From the NCBI GenBank assembly GCA_965227935.1, contig CBDDGS010000055.1:372001-436000 (forward strand): a stretch of DNA of 64,000 bases, in the 5' to 3' direction. The notes below the pieces were generated by a model. The model searched no databases and was not told the origin of the DNA. It saw only the letters and a list, made by a program, of their open reading frames with translations. The stretch's first letter is position 1; each line of letters opens with the position of its first letter. Both the position numbers and the translations under genes were made by a program. Shown one piece after another: positions 55,281 through 63,897 of the stretch. The stretch comes from JAWPMT01 sp965227935. GTDB lineage: Bacteria; Bacteroidota; Bacteroidia; Cytophagales; Cyclobacteriaceae.

Positions 55281-55545
55281 AATGAGAAGTTAGCCGGTCG
55301 ATATCGGCCGGCAGCTTTATCTGATCAGCGTAGAACTTGAGGCGCGTCTCTCCGGATGCCAGAATCTCCACCTTGGCGATCCGATCCTCCTTCGGATCAT
55401 AAAACACCTCGACAAGGAAATTTTCGATGAGATACAAATTCACCTTGAACTTGTAGTAACGAATGGAAGTAATGAATTCACCCTCGAAGTACACCCACCG
55501 CAACTGGTGAGAGACGGACATCGAGGAAAATTGGTCGGGCGACAT
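55279..55545 (-). CDS. Small conserved hypothetical protein, 88 residues
   Basis: Beta-rich sequence (RWVYFEGEFITSIRYYKFKVN, VEVFYDPKEDRIAKVEIL, RLKFYADQIKLPADI) that resembles a small Bacteroidota protein I have seen but cannot name. No signal peptide or membrane helix. The start could also be Met9. The WG-repeat gene ends 53 bases upstream on the same strand, so it could be its downstream partner. Confidence 0.7.
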   Translation of the reverse strand: MSPDQFSSMSVSHQLRWVYFEGEFITSIRYYKFKVNLYLIENFLVEVFYDPKEDRIAKVEILASGETRLKFYADQIKLPADIDRLTSH

Positions 55546-55598
55546 TTGCGAAAAATATGTGACTGAAGATACAGAAAGAATAAGCCAAACGCAATGAA

Positions 55599-58196
55599 TT
55601 AATCTTCACAAATAACGCGTTCAAAATCTTCCGGTCGATACCCGAAGGATTCCAGCCGCTCGCCTTGTGCATTCAGGTACGTCACTATGTAGAAATCAGC
55701 CAGTTGGCTGTATTCCTCCACGAAGAAGATCGGATCTGTTGGACTCCCGACATTGTGGATGCTGTTGAACTTCGGAGGTAGAATGACGTTGGCATCCGGG
55801 CCCAATAGCCCATTGCCATCCTCTCCGTAAAAAACAAGAATATCCCCGCCATCACCTTCTGCAATGTTACCGAAGCGAGTCACCTCCTCCAGCAGGGGTT
55901 CCATGTCCTCAATATCGACAAGCGACCACTTCATCTCCTCTTTCAGCCAAAAGATCGTATCGTTGAAAAAGCTGATGTCCTCATAGTCGAAAGGCACGAT
56001 CACATCTTCGTCCTCGTCGATCAATCCCATTTTGCCATCGACCGTGGTAGCGAAGTAGGGTCCCATGGGCTCGAGTCGCGACTCATACTTGTTTGCAAAG
56101 GCAGTTTTCGTTCGAAGGTCATAGCCCCCAATTTTTCCATCACGCAACAGGAAAATCATGCCATTGGCGACCTGAGCAGCTTCATACCGCTGGGAGACGA
56201 CCTTGGTGCCCTCGGCATCGATCACACCCAGCAACCCTCGCTCCTCTATCACAAACAGGGAATCATTGAGCGGCTTGATCTCATCATAGTCGCCCTCGAA
56301 GATCAGCCTGCCATCTGTGCCATAAACTTGCTTATCGTCCTCTCCAGAGATCAGTAGAAATCGAGCAGGTGTACCTGCCTCCAACGGAATCATGGCGGTC
56401 ACCAACTGCTCCGGATCAAGGGCCACTGTATCCCCTTCAGGAAAGAGCAAAAGATGCTTGCCCTCCACCACGACCAGGGCATTTTCATTGCCTACCAAAT
56501 GGGCGCTGTCCACCGCCACGAACCCATCCTCCGAGTTCAGTTTATTCATCACGGACCAAGAGCCCTCGCTCTGCACTGCCGTCCACGCATCGGTATCCTG
56601 TAGCTTCTCATAGGTCCTTTTGCTACTCAAAGGCAGTGCATCACCGTGAAGCTCATACCCCGCATCGGTGCGGCTGTAGTGATACGGCCAGCCGGGAGAC
56701 ACCCGATGCTCACCCCATGGGATCAAGAAATCCAGTTGCCCATCCATCAGGCATTCCCGCTCGCCACGGAAACCGATGATCAGTGTATCCCGATAGATCT
56801 CCAGGTCATCAAATTTGAACTCTAGCTCAAGCACCTGGTCATACAGCCGTTCCATGATCTTGTCTGTAGTATACACTGCCAACAGGCCGTCCTTCTCAAA
56901 TACCCAAAACGATCCCTCCTTCCAGATGTCATCATACTTGAAGCCCGTCACCGCATACCCCGATATGGACATCAGCCCGTATTGCCCGTCGACTTTCGCC
57001 TTGATCCATTGATCGCCGACTACCTCCGCATCACTGAGGCCCTCCATGATGGTGAAGCCCGACTTATGGATCAGGCGCCGCTTACCACTGGCCCGAACCA
57101 GTAACACCCCCAGCCCCAGATCGCGGGCCTCAAGGATATTTCCGCGAAAGATCTCGGCACCCAACCGGTTGTAAATGGCACCATTGGCCCCCAGGCCAAT
57201 CACAATGTCACTGTCAATACTTCCACACACGTAGTCCTCGGGCGTTCGCTCGATGGCCACATTTCTCACTTTGGCACCGAGTGAATTCATGAAGGAGTAC
57301 TTCCCATTGATCATCACCGTGGTGAGCGTGCGCTGATCCTGCCGGTCCACCTCCCATAGCGAATCCGCACGAGGGTGATCGGTGAAGTCAAAGTCCGGGT
57401 CCAGGTGGTAGCCAATATCAAAGGCCTTGATCTTCAGCGCCTGGTTATCGTAGGCATCGATAAATGCCCGAATATCCTCCGGATCATCAGAGGCCGTCAT
57501 TCGCCGAAACAGCACCTGCTCGATGCGCTCTCGAAACGGCGTTTCGGGATTATCCCTCAAGAATGCCTGGTAGTCCTCCAGCTTGTCACCGGCAGTCTGG
57601 TTAAAAAACAGGAGTGAATCATACGCCACCTTCACCGCAGGTACCAGGTGCGATCGAGGATACGTTTGCATAAAGTCCTTATGCTCCTGTACGCTGAAGC
57701 GGGGTCGCACGTCCTCCCACACCAGGCTATCGCGCAGACGCACAAAATGTGGCACCCGGTCTGACAAAGGATAGAGGTCCATGAATTCTTCGAAGTCCGC
57801 CACGCCGTGATTGTGCAGCGCCCGTTGGTAGTGCATCCGCTCGATCTTGGAGGCGAGCCCCTCAAAGTCATCAATGCCGATGCCATTCTTCGACAATTCC
57901 TCGAGGTCATCGTACGTAGCGATCGCATAGTCATCCATGGCCTCACGGATGCGAATGCGCGCCGAGTCCATATTGTAGATCGGCAGGGAATCGTACGTCA
58001 TCAGCTCCGCCAGGACGTATTTCACGCCCGGATTGACAGGCTGCAGCGCCAGCGCCTCCTCTATCAATTCGATCGTTTTGGGGTAGTCCCCCTTCTCGAT
58101 CGCCCTGAGCACACGCTTCAGATCACGCGCCTCCAGGGCGTACATCATCACCAGGCACAGGCCCACCAGCACGTATCTTATCCAATCCCTCTTCAT
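55599..58196 (-). CDS. Large WG-repeat protein with N-terminal membrane anchor
   Basis: 865 residues. N-terminal hydrophobic segment (DWIRYVLVGLCLVMMYALE), then a TPR-like helical part (about 25-260: YPKTIELIEEALALQPVNP) and WG-type beta repeats to about residue 830. WG-like units: GKYSFMNSLGAKV, GLMSISGYAVTGFKYDDIW, GLLGVIDAEGTKVVSQRYE and GKMGLIDEDEDVIVPFDYE. WG repeats form beta-propeller-like or stacked beta units that bind proteins; function unknown. The upstream region (58197-58695) is free of genes but contains hairpins and a repeat. Confidence 0.85.
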   Translation of the reverse strand: MKRDWIRYVLVGLCLVMMYALEARDLKRVLRAIEKGDYPKTIELIEEALALQPVNPGVKYVLAELMTYDSLPIYNMDSARIRIREAMDDYAIATYDDLEELSKNGIGIDDFEGLASKIERMHYQRALHNHGVADFEEFMDLYPLSDRVPHFVRLRDSLVWEDVRPRFSVQEHKDFMQTYPRSHLVPAVKVAYDSLLFFNQTAGDKLEDYQAFLRDNPETPFRERIEQVLFRRMTASDDPEDIRAFIDAYDNQALKIKAFDIGYHLDPDFDFTDHPRADSLWEVDRQDQRTLTTVMINGKYSFMNSLGAKVRNVAIERTPEDYVCGSIDSDIVIGLGANGAIYNRLGAEIFRGNILEARDLGLGVLLVRASGKRRLIHKSGFTIMEGLSDAEVVGDQWIKAKVDGQYGLMSISGYAVTGFKYDDIWKEGSFWVFEKDGLLAVYTTDKIMERLYDQVLELEFKFDDLEIYRDTLIIGFRGERECLMDGQLDFLIPWGEHRVSPGWPYHYSRTDAGYELHGDALPLSSKRTYEKLQDTDAWTAVQSEGSWSVMNKLNSEDGFVAVDSAHLVGNENALVVVEGKHLLLFPEGDTVALDPEQLVTAMIPLEAGTPARFLLISGEDDKQVYGTDGRLIFEGDYDEIKPLNDSLFVIEERGLLGVIDAEGTKVVSQRYEAAQVANGMIFLLRDGKIGGYDLRTKTAFANKYESRLEPMGPYFATTVDGKMGLIDEDEDVIVPFDYEDISFFNDTIFWLKEEMKWSLVDIEDMEPLLEEVTRFGNIAEGDGGDILVFYGEDGNGLLGPDANVILPPKFNSIHNVGSPTDPIFFVEEYSQLADFYIVTYLNAQGERLESFGYRPEDFERVICED

Positions 58197-58362
58197 CGCA
58201 GCAAAAGTATTCCGAACTCGTCTATTTCCTATACGAAGGGCATCACGCGATTATTCCCATTTATCTGGTTATTTGCCGGACCGTTGCGTATAAGGCCGCC
58301 AGAAATCCGCCACAGGGTACATTTGTTACATCATACAAAGGCGAGTATTTTAAGCGGTGATT

Positions 58363-58487
58363 GATTCCGCCACCTTGGCGGGATCGTCTTTTCGATTCCA
58401 CCCAGCAAATGGATTCGAAAAACATTGAGGAGCAGTACAGACGGTACTGTTCCTTTTTTTATTTAGAAGCAGCCAGTTGCTACTTCT
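58363..58487 (+). ncRNA. Candidate small structured RNA: four consecutive hairpins
   Basis: H1 GATTCCGCC-ACCTT-GGCGGGATC (58363-58385); H2 TTCGATTCCA / TGGATTCGAA (58391-58419, one mismatch); H3 GGAGCAGTAC-AGACG-GTACTGTTCC then T7 (58429-58460); H4 AGAAGCAGC / GCTACTTCT (58465-58487, one mismatch). No gene on the plus strand is near, so a terminator H3 has nothing obvious to terminate. Rfam was not searched; I recognise no family. Confidence 0.35.
58429..58460 (+). terminator. Plus-strand intrinsic terminator with no upstream plus-strand gene
   Basis: Ten-pair stem (one G-U) followed by seven T and ATTT. Both flanking genes are on the minus strand, so it either ends an unlisted transcript or a read-through. 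Confidence 0.6.
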
Positions 58488-58540
58488 AGCCCAAGTAAGT
58501 CGGGCTATCCACTGTAGCACCGCCGCGCTGCCTGACGCCA

Positions 58541-58632
58541 ATTTTGAGTTCTGAGTTTTTGAATTCTTAGTTGGAGAGGCGTGGTTCATCGAGATCAAAT
58601 TCAAAACTCAGAACTTAAAAACTCAAAATTCC
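58541..58632. repeat. AT-rich palindromic intergenic element, copy D
   Basis: Arm 58541-58574 (ATTTTGAGTTCTGAGTTTTT, then GAATTC) and reverse arm 58595-58632. On the minus strand it starts 64 bases after the stop of the NSS transporter gene. Confidence 0.65.
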
Positions 58633-58695
58633 TATGCGGGCTGCCGTTGCTATCCCGGCTAGTTGGCCCCTGCTGTGGTTCTTCAGCTCAAGCGC

Positions 58696-60054
58696 CTACA
58701 AATTCAACAAAAAGATGAGCCCCAATATCACTGGTGCTATCCATCGTACAAGCAGCCTCCATCCATCATAAAGCCAGTTTTGGTCGAGACCCACATTCGC
58801 GCGGGTATGTGCTTTGCTGACAAACCAGCCGGCGATGACGGCCATCAGGATGCCTCCAATGGGCATTACGAGGTTAGACGCGAAGTAGTCGATCAAGCCA
58901 AAGATCGTCTTATCCGCCAGCGGCTTTACCATCGACAGCGGTTTGAAGTCCGCCCAAATATTGAACGAGAATACAGTGAGCAACCCAAACGACCAGAGCA
59001 GAAACCCCGCGATGTACGTAATGCGCTTTCGAGACCATTGGGAGACTTCTTCAATACGGGCGATGACCGATTCCAGTAATGAGATGGAGGAGCTAAGAGC
59101 CGCAAACGCCAGCAATATAAAAAACAGGAAGCCTATGAACGTCCCTGCCGTCATCTGCCCAAAGGCGATAGGCAGGGTCACGAAGATCAAGCCCGGTCCT
59201 TCTGTCGGAGACAACCCATATTGAAAGACGATGGGAAAAATGGCAAGCCCAGCGATGATCGCGATCAGTCCATCAGAGAACGCAATCGTGGCGGCAGACT
59301 TCGCCACCGAAGAGCTCGGCGGCATATAGGCACCATAGGTGAGCATCACCCCCACACCGACCCCCAAGGAGAAGAACGCCTGGCCGAAAGCTACCAGCAA
59401 GATATTGGCGTCAATCTTCGAAAAGTCCGTGACAAACATAAACTGCAGTGCCTCACCAAAATTGCCAGTGACGGCCGAGTAGATTACCAGCCCTACGAGA
59501 ATCACAAACAAGGCGGGCATCATCCATCGGATGCTGCTCTCTAGTCCTTTCTGCACACCGCGGGCGACGATGACGGTAGTCGCCAAAACAAACAGTGCCT
59601 GAAAGAGAATCAGCCGCCAGGGGTCCGCAATGATCGAATTGTAGTAGTTCGAGCCGGCTTCCGCACTTTCGATAAGGACATTTCCCGCGGCCATATTGAC
59701 CGTGTAGTCGATCGTGATCCCTGCAATCACGCAATAGAAGCTCAGGATCAGGAATACCGCCAGGTTGGAGATCCACCCGAAGTATTGCCATCGTGTGCTG
59801 AATCCCTCGCTTTGACCCAGCTTGATGAGGCTGCCCACCATGCTTTCTCCTCCCATCTTTCCCAGCATCATCTCGGCAATGAGTACCGGGATCCCAAGTA
59901 GAAACAGCGACGCGAGATAGACGAGCACAAAAGCGCCACCACCATTCTCCCCCACCAGGTAGGTGAATTTCCAAATGTTGGATAGCCCCACCGTGCTGCC
60001 AATGGACGCCAGTAAGAAAAGCGTGTGGGAAGACCAGCGGCGATTAGCGGGCAT
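58696..60054 (-). CDS. Neurotransmitter:sodium symporter family transporter (NSS/SNF)
   Basis: 452 residues with 11-12 hydrophobic helices. The family signature of helix 1 is GLSNIWKFTYLVGENGGGAF, and helix 6-8 contain LTYGAYMPPSSSVAKSA and FAALSSSISLLESVIARIEE. Probably sodium-coupled uptake of an amino acid. Its start overlaps the stop of the aldo/keto reductase gene by 11 bases (60044-60054), and downstream are only intergenic repeats. Confidence 0.92.
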   Translation of the reverse strand: MPANRRWSSHTLFLLASIGSTVGLSNIWKFTYLVGENGGGAFVLVYLASLFLLGIPVLIAEMMLGKMGGESMVGSLIKLGQSEGFSTRWQYFGWISNLAVFLILSFYCVIAGITIDYTVNMAAGNVLIESAEAGSNYYNSIIADPWRLILFQALFVLATTVIVARGVQKGLESSIRWMMPALFVILVGLVIYSAVTGNFGEALQFMFVTDFSKIDANILLVAFGQAFFSLGVGVGVMLTYGAYMPPSSSVAKSAATIAFSDGLIAIIAGLAIFPIVFQYGLSPTEGPGLIFVTLPIAFGQMTAGTFIGFLFFILLAFAALSSSISLLESVIARIEEVSQWSRKRITYIAGFLLWSFGLLTVFSFNIWADFKPLSMVKPLADKTIFGLIDYFASNLVMPIGGILMAVIAGWFVSKAHTRANVGLDQNWLYDGWRLLVRWIAPVILGLIFLLNL

Positions 60055-61078
60055 TGAGATTGTATTTCATGATGCGACCATGTCGCCCCTGCTTGTCTCG
60101 CTCCAGGTCAAACACATCGCCATCCGGGATACTCATGTGACTGCGAATCTTCTCGATTTTCGCCAGATCCTCTTCATCCAATGACGACCGAAAGATGGCA
60201 TCGTAGCGATCCACATGCGCAGCATTCCTCGCTCCAATGATCACAGCGGCTACCTGAGGTTGTCTTAAGACGTATTGCGCAGCAACGGTCGACAGTGAGG
60301 AGCTGTGCTTATCAGCAATCTCCCTGAGCGTCGCCAATAGCTCTTGAAATAGTCCCCAGCCGCCAATCTCATCGATCATCAGCTTGTATTTGATGAGGGA
60401 GCGATTGTCAAAAGTCTCAGGTTCCGCCACACCCAACCATCGTTCATGGAGAAATCCACCGGCCAATGTGCCATAGCACAGCAAGTGCGCATCGTGTTCA
60501 GCGCACAAGGGAATCAGCGCCTTTTCGGGCCTCGGGTCCAACAGCGAGTATTGCACCTGTACCGTCGCAATCGGCATTCCCACGTCTATCAGTTCTTTCG
60601 TGCTCTCAGAGTTGAAGTTGGTGGTAGATAGTAAGTTGATCTTGCCCTCCTGCTGGATCTCGGTGAGCCATCGTGCTACCTCCATCATCCCCGGAATCGA
60701 ATAGTCCCACCAGTGGAACTGCACCATATCCAACTGCTCCAGTCCCAGTCGCTGCAGGGAGCGATCGATGATGTGCTCCACATTGGCCTTGGTGAGCTTA
60801 CCTAGCTGGTCATAGTCTGGGACGTACTTCGTGTGTACCTTGATGGGAAGCTGCTCGTCGGACTCACGATTGTCCCGAATGAACCGCCCGATCAAGTCCT
60901 CCACGCCGGTGTAGATATCGGCACAATCAAACGTATCTATTCCCGCACGCACATACCGGCGCATATCGTTAACGGGATCATCCGATGTCGAGGCACTATG
61001 TCCTTCGGACAATTGCCAGCCCCCTTTGATGACCCTGGAGATGTCGTAATCAGGATTGAGTTGAAACCGCTCAATCAT
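60044..61078 (-). CDS. Aldo/keto reductase
   Basis: 344 residues, TIM-barrel NADPH-dependent reductase. Catalytic residues: Asp and Tyr in DTFDCADIYTG (about 55-60), Lys in KVHTKY, His in VQFHWWD. C-terminal cofactor-binding region: VIIGARNAAHVDRYD. Related to the aldo/keto reductases that lie beside TIGR04076 proteins; its start overlaps the TIGR04076 stop by 4 bases. Substrate unknown. Confidence 0.92.
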   Translation of the reverse strand: MIERFQLNPDYDISRVIKGGWQLSEGHSASTSDDPVNDMRRYVRAGIDTFDCADIYTGVEDLIGRFIRDNRESDEQLPIKVHTKYVPDYDQLGKLTKANVEHIIDRSLQRLGLEQLDMVQFHWWDYSIPGMMEVARWLTEIQQEGKINLLSTTNFNSESTKELIDVGMPIATVQVQYSLLDPRPEKALIPLCAEHDAHLLCYGTLAGGFLHERWLGVAEPETFDNRSLIKYKLMIDEIGGWGLFQELLATLREIADKHSSSLSTVAAQYVLRQPQVAAVIIGARNAAHVDRYDAIFRSSLDEEDLAKIEKIRSHMSIPDGDVFDLERDKQGRHGRIMKYNLNAR

Positions 61079-61428
61079 TCCTTCCAGGGATTGTCATCCG
61101 GCAGCGGCTCAATGGTGGTTTCCGATCGGGTGACTTCCTGCTTCCCAATGCGCGTGATCTTGAACTTCGCCCCGCAGTGGGGGTCGGGGCATGCGATGAT
61201 GTGGTCCGTAGCCATCCAGTCATATTCGTTCAGCGGTCGCTGCTTGGCTGGCAGCAGGGGGAGCAGGGCCGCCAGTGCATAAAGCGAAAAGGGCTGGTCC
61301 GAGGTGAAGTGGAGGTTCTCGCCCCGCACTTCAAAGTTCGGGCCGAGCTGATGGCTGCAGACGAAGGGCTTGTCTCCTTCAATGGTCTCGACGCGCAAGT
61401 CGTAGAGCGTGAATTGGTGTTCTTCCAT
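61075..61428 (-). CDS. TIGR04076 family protein
   Basis: 117 residues, no signal peptide or membrane helix. The family pattern is visible in YALAALLPLLPAKQRPLNEY followed by DWMATDHIIACPDPHCGAKF. The three cysteines (two near the C-terminal CPDPHC, one in the first half) could bind metal. The family often lies beside aldo/keto reductases, as here with an ATGA overlap, which points to a joint metabolic job. No function is known. Confidence 0.85.
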   Translation of the reverse strand: MEEHQFTLYDLRVETIEGDKPFVCSHQLGPNFEVRGENLHFTSDQPFSLYALAALLPLLPAKQRPLNEYDWMATDHIIACPDPHCGAKFKITRIGKQEVTRSETTIEPLPDDNPWKE

Positions 61429-61546
61429 GGTAGGCTAGGAATGGGAATTTTGCTTCCGCAAAATACAGCAACGGGGAATAATGTGGTGAATCTTGCTGCG
61501 CTGCACTCTGTGACCGACGGTTGGCTTGCAAGTCAAAAATGGGAAT

Positions 61547-61911
61547 GACAGATTAAAAATATCGCGCTATCCCCGGCGCTGTCCCCATAGCCGTCAACTT
61601 AGTGCAAGTTGACCACAAAACAGTCGGCAGGGCTTCGATGGCAGGTAATAAGTCCCTCCCTGTGAGGGAGGTTAGGAGGGTGAGGAAACCAATTTGGCGG
61701 CAAAGTCACCCCCTTTTCCCCCTCGAGGGGGAGATTTAATGGTCCAAAAAACAACAATTGTGGGGTAAGTGGCACGGCATCTCCTTAAGTTGACGGGTAT
61801 GGGATTTATTGCGGAGTCTCGTCCAAAAGACGATACCGCCCGAGATCTAGGAGATCCCGGAACAGGCGCTGCCGGCGAGGTCCGGGAATAGCGCGATATT
61901 TTTAATCTGTC
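61547..61911. mobile_element. MITE-like non-autonomous element, 365 bp, with 30-bp terminal inverted repeats
   Basis: The left end GACAGATTAAAAATATCGCG, then CTATCCCCGG (61547-61576), and the right end (61882-61911) match as inverted repeats in 29 of 30 positions. Inside are a second inverted pair, CCGTCAACTTA (61591-61601) / TAAGTTGACGG (61786-61796), a hairpin GTCAACTT-AGTGC-AAGTTGAC (61593-61613), a CCTCCC...GGGAGG stem and a CCCCCTCGAGGGGG palindrome (near 61709). No coding frame and no target-site duplication were seen. The transposase family is not determined. Confidence 0.75.
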
Positions 61912-62103
61912 CCCGTCCCCTGGACAGCCAAATCTCAAAACAACCGTCCCTGAGGTCATCCCGACGGCAGGAGGGATCTATTCAGTCCAAATTCGCTCAT
62001 CGTCCATTCATCAATGGATTTCTCGCAGGCTCGAAATGACTTGTTTCGAGATTTGACCAAGGCCCTACACCAGGCCTAACCATTAGAATGAAGTCCTTTG
62101 TCA
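61912..62103. other. Intergenic remainder next to the MITE
   Basis: No gene. Contains GAGGTCATCCCGACGGCAGG and GGAGGGATCTATTC, a wording typical of dispersed intergenic sequences in Bacteroidota. A near-inverted pair, CTCAAAACAA / TTGTTTCGAG, spans 61934-62049. Confidence 0.4.
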
Positions 62104-63291
62104 CTACAACCTCAACTTCACCCCCACACGATTCAAGAGCTTCACTAGGTACAGCATCACCACACTAAACACGATCGTGTACAGTATCCCCAGAATGCCA
62201 CTACCGAGAAACTCCGGTCTGTACCAGAAGCCAAATAGGTACGAGATGTAAATCAGAATCCCCGCCAAAACGTAGATCAGCAAAGGATCCCTCGCCGCTG
62301 GCATGAAGAAGTTGGCCCACTTCACCCTTTTCTTTTCCTCAATGATCACATACAAGATGGCATAGAGGATGGCACAAATTCCGGCGGAGTAGAGGCACCA
62401 TGACGGCGTCGCCCCAACCTTGGACACACCAAAATACGGCCTGAGCAAATAGCCAATGACAAACAAGGACGCTACAAATACTGCAAACCACCTATCGGGG
62501 CCCACTTTCTTGCCGTCGAAATAAAGCAGCGAAACAATCAGACCTGCCATGACAATGGATGTGTGCGAGAAGTGGCCTCCTACATAGCTCCAGAGGCCAC
62601 CCAGCCAGCCGGAAGTGAGATTGGCCGAGTTGAGTATGTTTAGCGTGATGCAAACTGCCAGAAAAATCAGCATCACCGCCAGGCGACCTTTTCCAAACCA
62701 ATAGGCCAGCACCGAATAGAGATAGGCCCAGCCAATCAGACCGAGGATACCCCACCATTTGACAGTCATACCGCGTTCACCTCCGTCTTGTACGTACAGC
62801 AAGTGGAGCGCGAGGAAGATCAACAGCCCCAACACCTGCAGGCCATACTTCAACCGAGGGGACCACTCCTTGGGGTACTGATTCCAGACTAAAATAGGAA
62901 GCGAATAAGCCAGCAATCCCCACAAGGCACTGGGAATGACCATCGCAGAGGCATCATAGCCATACTCGATATTGACCATAAACAGACCCATGATCATGAG
63001 GGCCATCGTTCGCCATAACGTGTGTCGCCAGATCGTCAGTGGCGCCTCTCCTTTTCTCAGGCGCGCATTGAATGAAAAAGGGATGGACATACCCACGATG
63101 AATAGGAAGCCTGGGAAGACAAGGTCCACGAAGGTCATTCCATCCGCATCGGCAGGCATGTGCTTCATCCAGCCGGGAATTTCCGTCACTCCCGCTAGCT
63201 CGTTCACGAAGATCATCGTGAAGATGGTGAGGCCCCTGAGCACATCAATCGACAGGATTCGGCCTTGGTATAGATTTTCCTTGAGCGTCAT
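62104..63291 (-). CDS. DUF5009 family membrane acyltransferase-like protein
   Basis: 395 residues with ten to eleven hydrophobic helices; ATG at 63291 (a TTG at 63300 is less likely). Opens with SIDVLRGLTIFTMIFVNEL and MPADADGMTFVDLVFPGFLF, the pattern of the heparan-alpha-glucosaminide N-acetyltransferase/NagX-like family, which transacetylates amino sugars across membranes. That role is family inference only; the substrate here is unknown. Single gene, downstream of the MITE on this strand. Confidence 0.88.
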   Translation of the reverse strand: MTLKENLYQGRILSIDVLRGLTIFTMIFVNELAGVTEIPGWMKHMPADADGMTFVDLVFPGFLFIVGMSIPFSFNARLRKGEAPLTIWRHTLWRTMALMIMGLFMVNIEYGYDASAMVIPSALWGLLAYSLPILVWNQYPKEWSPRLKYGLQVLGLLIFLALHLLYVQDGGERGMTVKWWGILGLIGWAYLYSVLAYWFGKGRLAVMLIFLAVCITLNILNSANLTSGWLGGLWSYVGGHFSHTSIVMAGLIVSLLYFDGKKVGPDRWFAVFVASLFVIGYLLRPYFGVSKVGATPSWCLYSAGICAILYAILYVIIEEKKRVKWANFFMPAARDPLLIYVLAGILIYISYLFGFWYRPEFLGSGILGILYTIVFSVVMLYLVKLLNRVGVKLRL

Positions 63292-63400
63292 AGGACACAA
63301 TCCTACAACAAAATCAGCAGTCGCGCTTATTAGTCAATCGATTTTTGGCTCTGGCCGAAATTCAGGACCTTTCGCTTCATAAACCCAAAAAGAAGACTCC

Positions 63401-63781
63401 ATGGAGACCTTGGCATTGATCGATGATTGGTTTGATAAATGGGAACGGGGGGATTTTCTAAGCCTACCTCTTGATAAAGATTTCAAGCACACAAGCCCTT
63501 TCGGGACTATTGACGGAAAAGAGGCCTATCTGAATCTCGTGAAGCAAAACCGAGACAAGTTCCTTGGCCACCGATTTACCTTCCACGACAAAATCATCGA
63601 CGGCGCCAGAGGCTGCGTCAGGTATACCACACAACAAGAAGACTTCGCAATGGATGTGAGCGAGTGGATCTACGTGGAGGAAGGGCTGATCAAGGAGATC
63701 ATCTCCTACTATCACGTTGGCGAGATCCGGGAAGATCGAAGGTTGAAGGACGATGATAATGTGACAGGTCAAGACGGATAA
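63401..63781 (+). CDS. SnoaL-like / NTF2-fold protein
   Basis: 126 residues, cytosolic, alpha+beta-barrel pattern: LIDDWFDKWERGDFLSLPLD, then KDFKHTSPFGTIDGKEAYLN, YTTQQEDFAMDVSEWIYVEEG and IKEIISYYHV. SnoaL-like folds include isomerases, cyclases and many proteins without known activity; nothing here decides between them. Its neighbours are a divergent DUF5009 gene and a partial membrane-protein gene. Confidence 0.8.
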   Translation: METLALIDDWFDKWERGDFLSLPLDKDFKHTSPFGTIDGKEAYLNLVKQNRDKFLGHRFTFHDKIIDGARGCVRYTTQQEDFAMDVSEWIYVEEGLIKEIISYYHVGEIREDRRLKDDDNVTGQDG

Positions 63782-63897
63782 GGATCACCTAGGAGAAGTA
63801 AACTATGGGCAAGTGCGGATGATATTCGTCATAAAACTGCTTCACTAGCTATCCGTTTTACATTTTAGGTTGCCGGGAGCCTTAAGTCACAAGCACC

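Noticed and set aside
61640..61745. CCTCCC/GGGAGG and CCCCCTCGAGGGGG hairpins as a terminator for the DUF5009 or TIGR04076 gene
   Set aside because: No T-run follows in either direction, and both lie within the MITE-like element.
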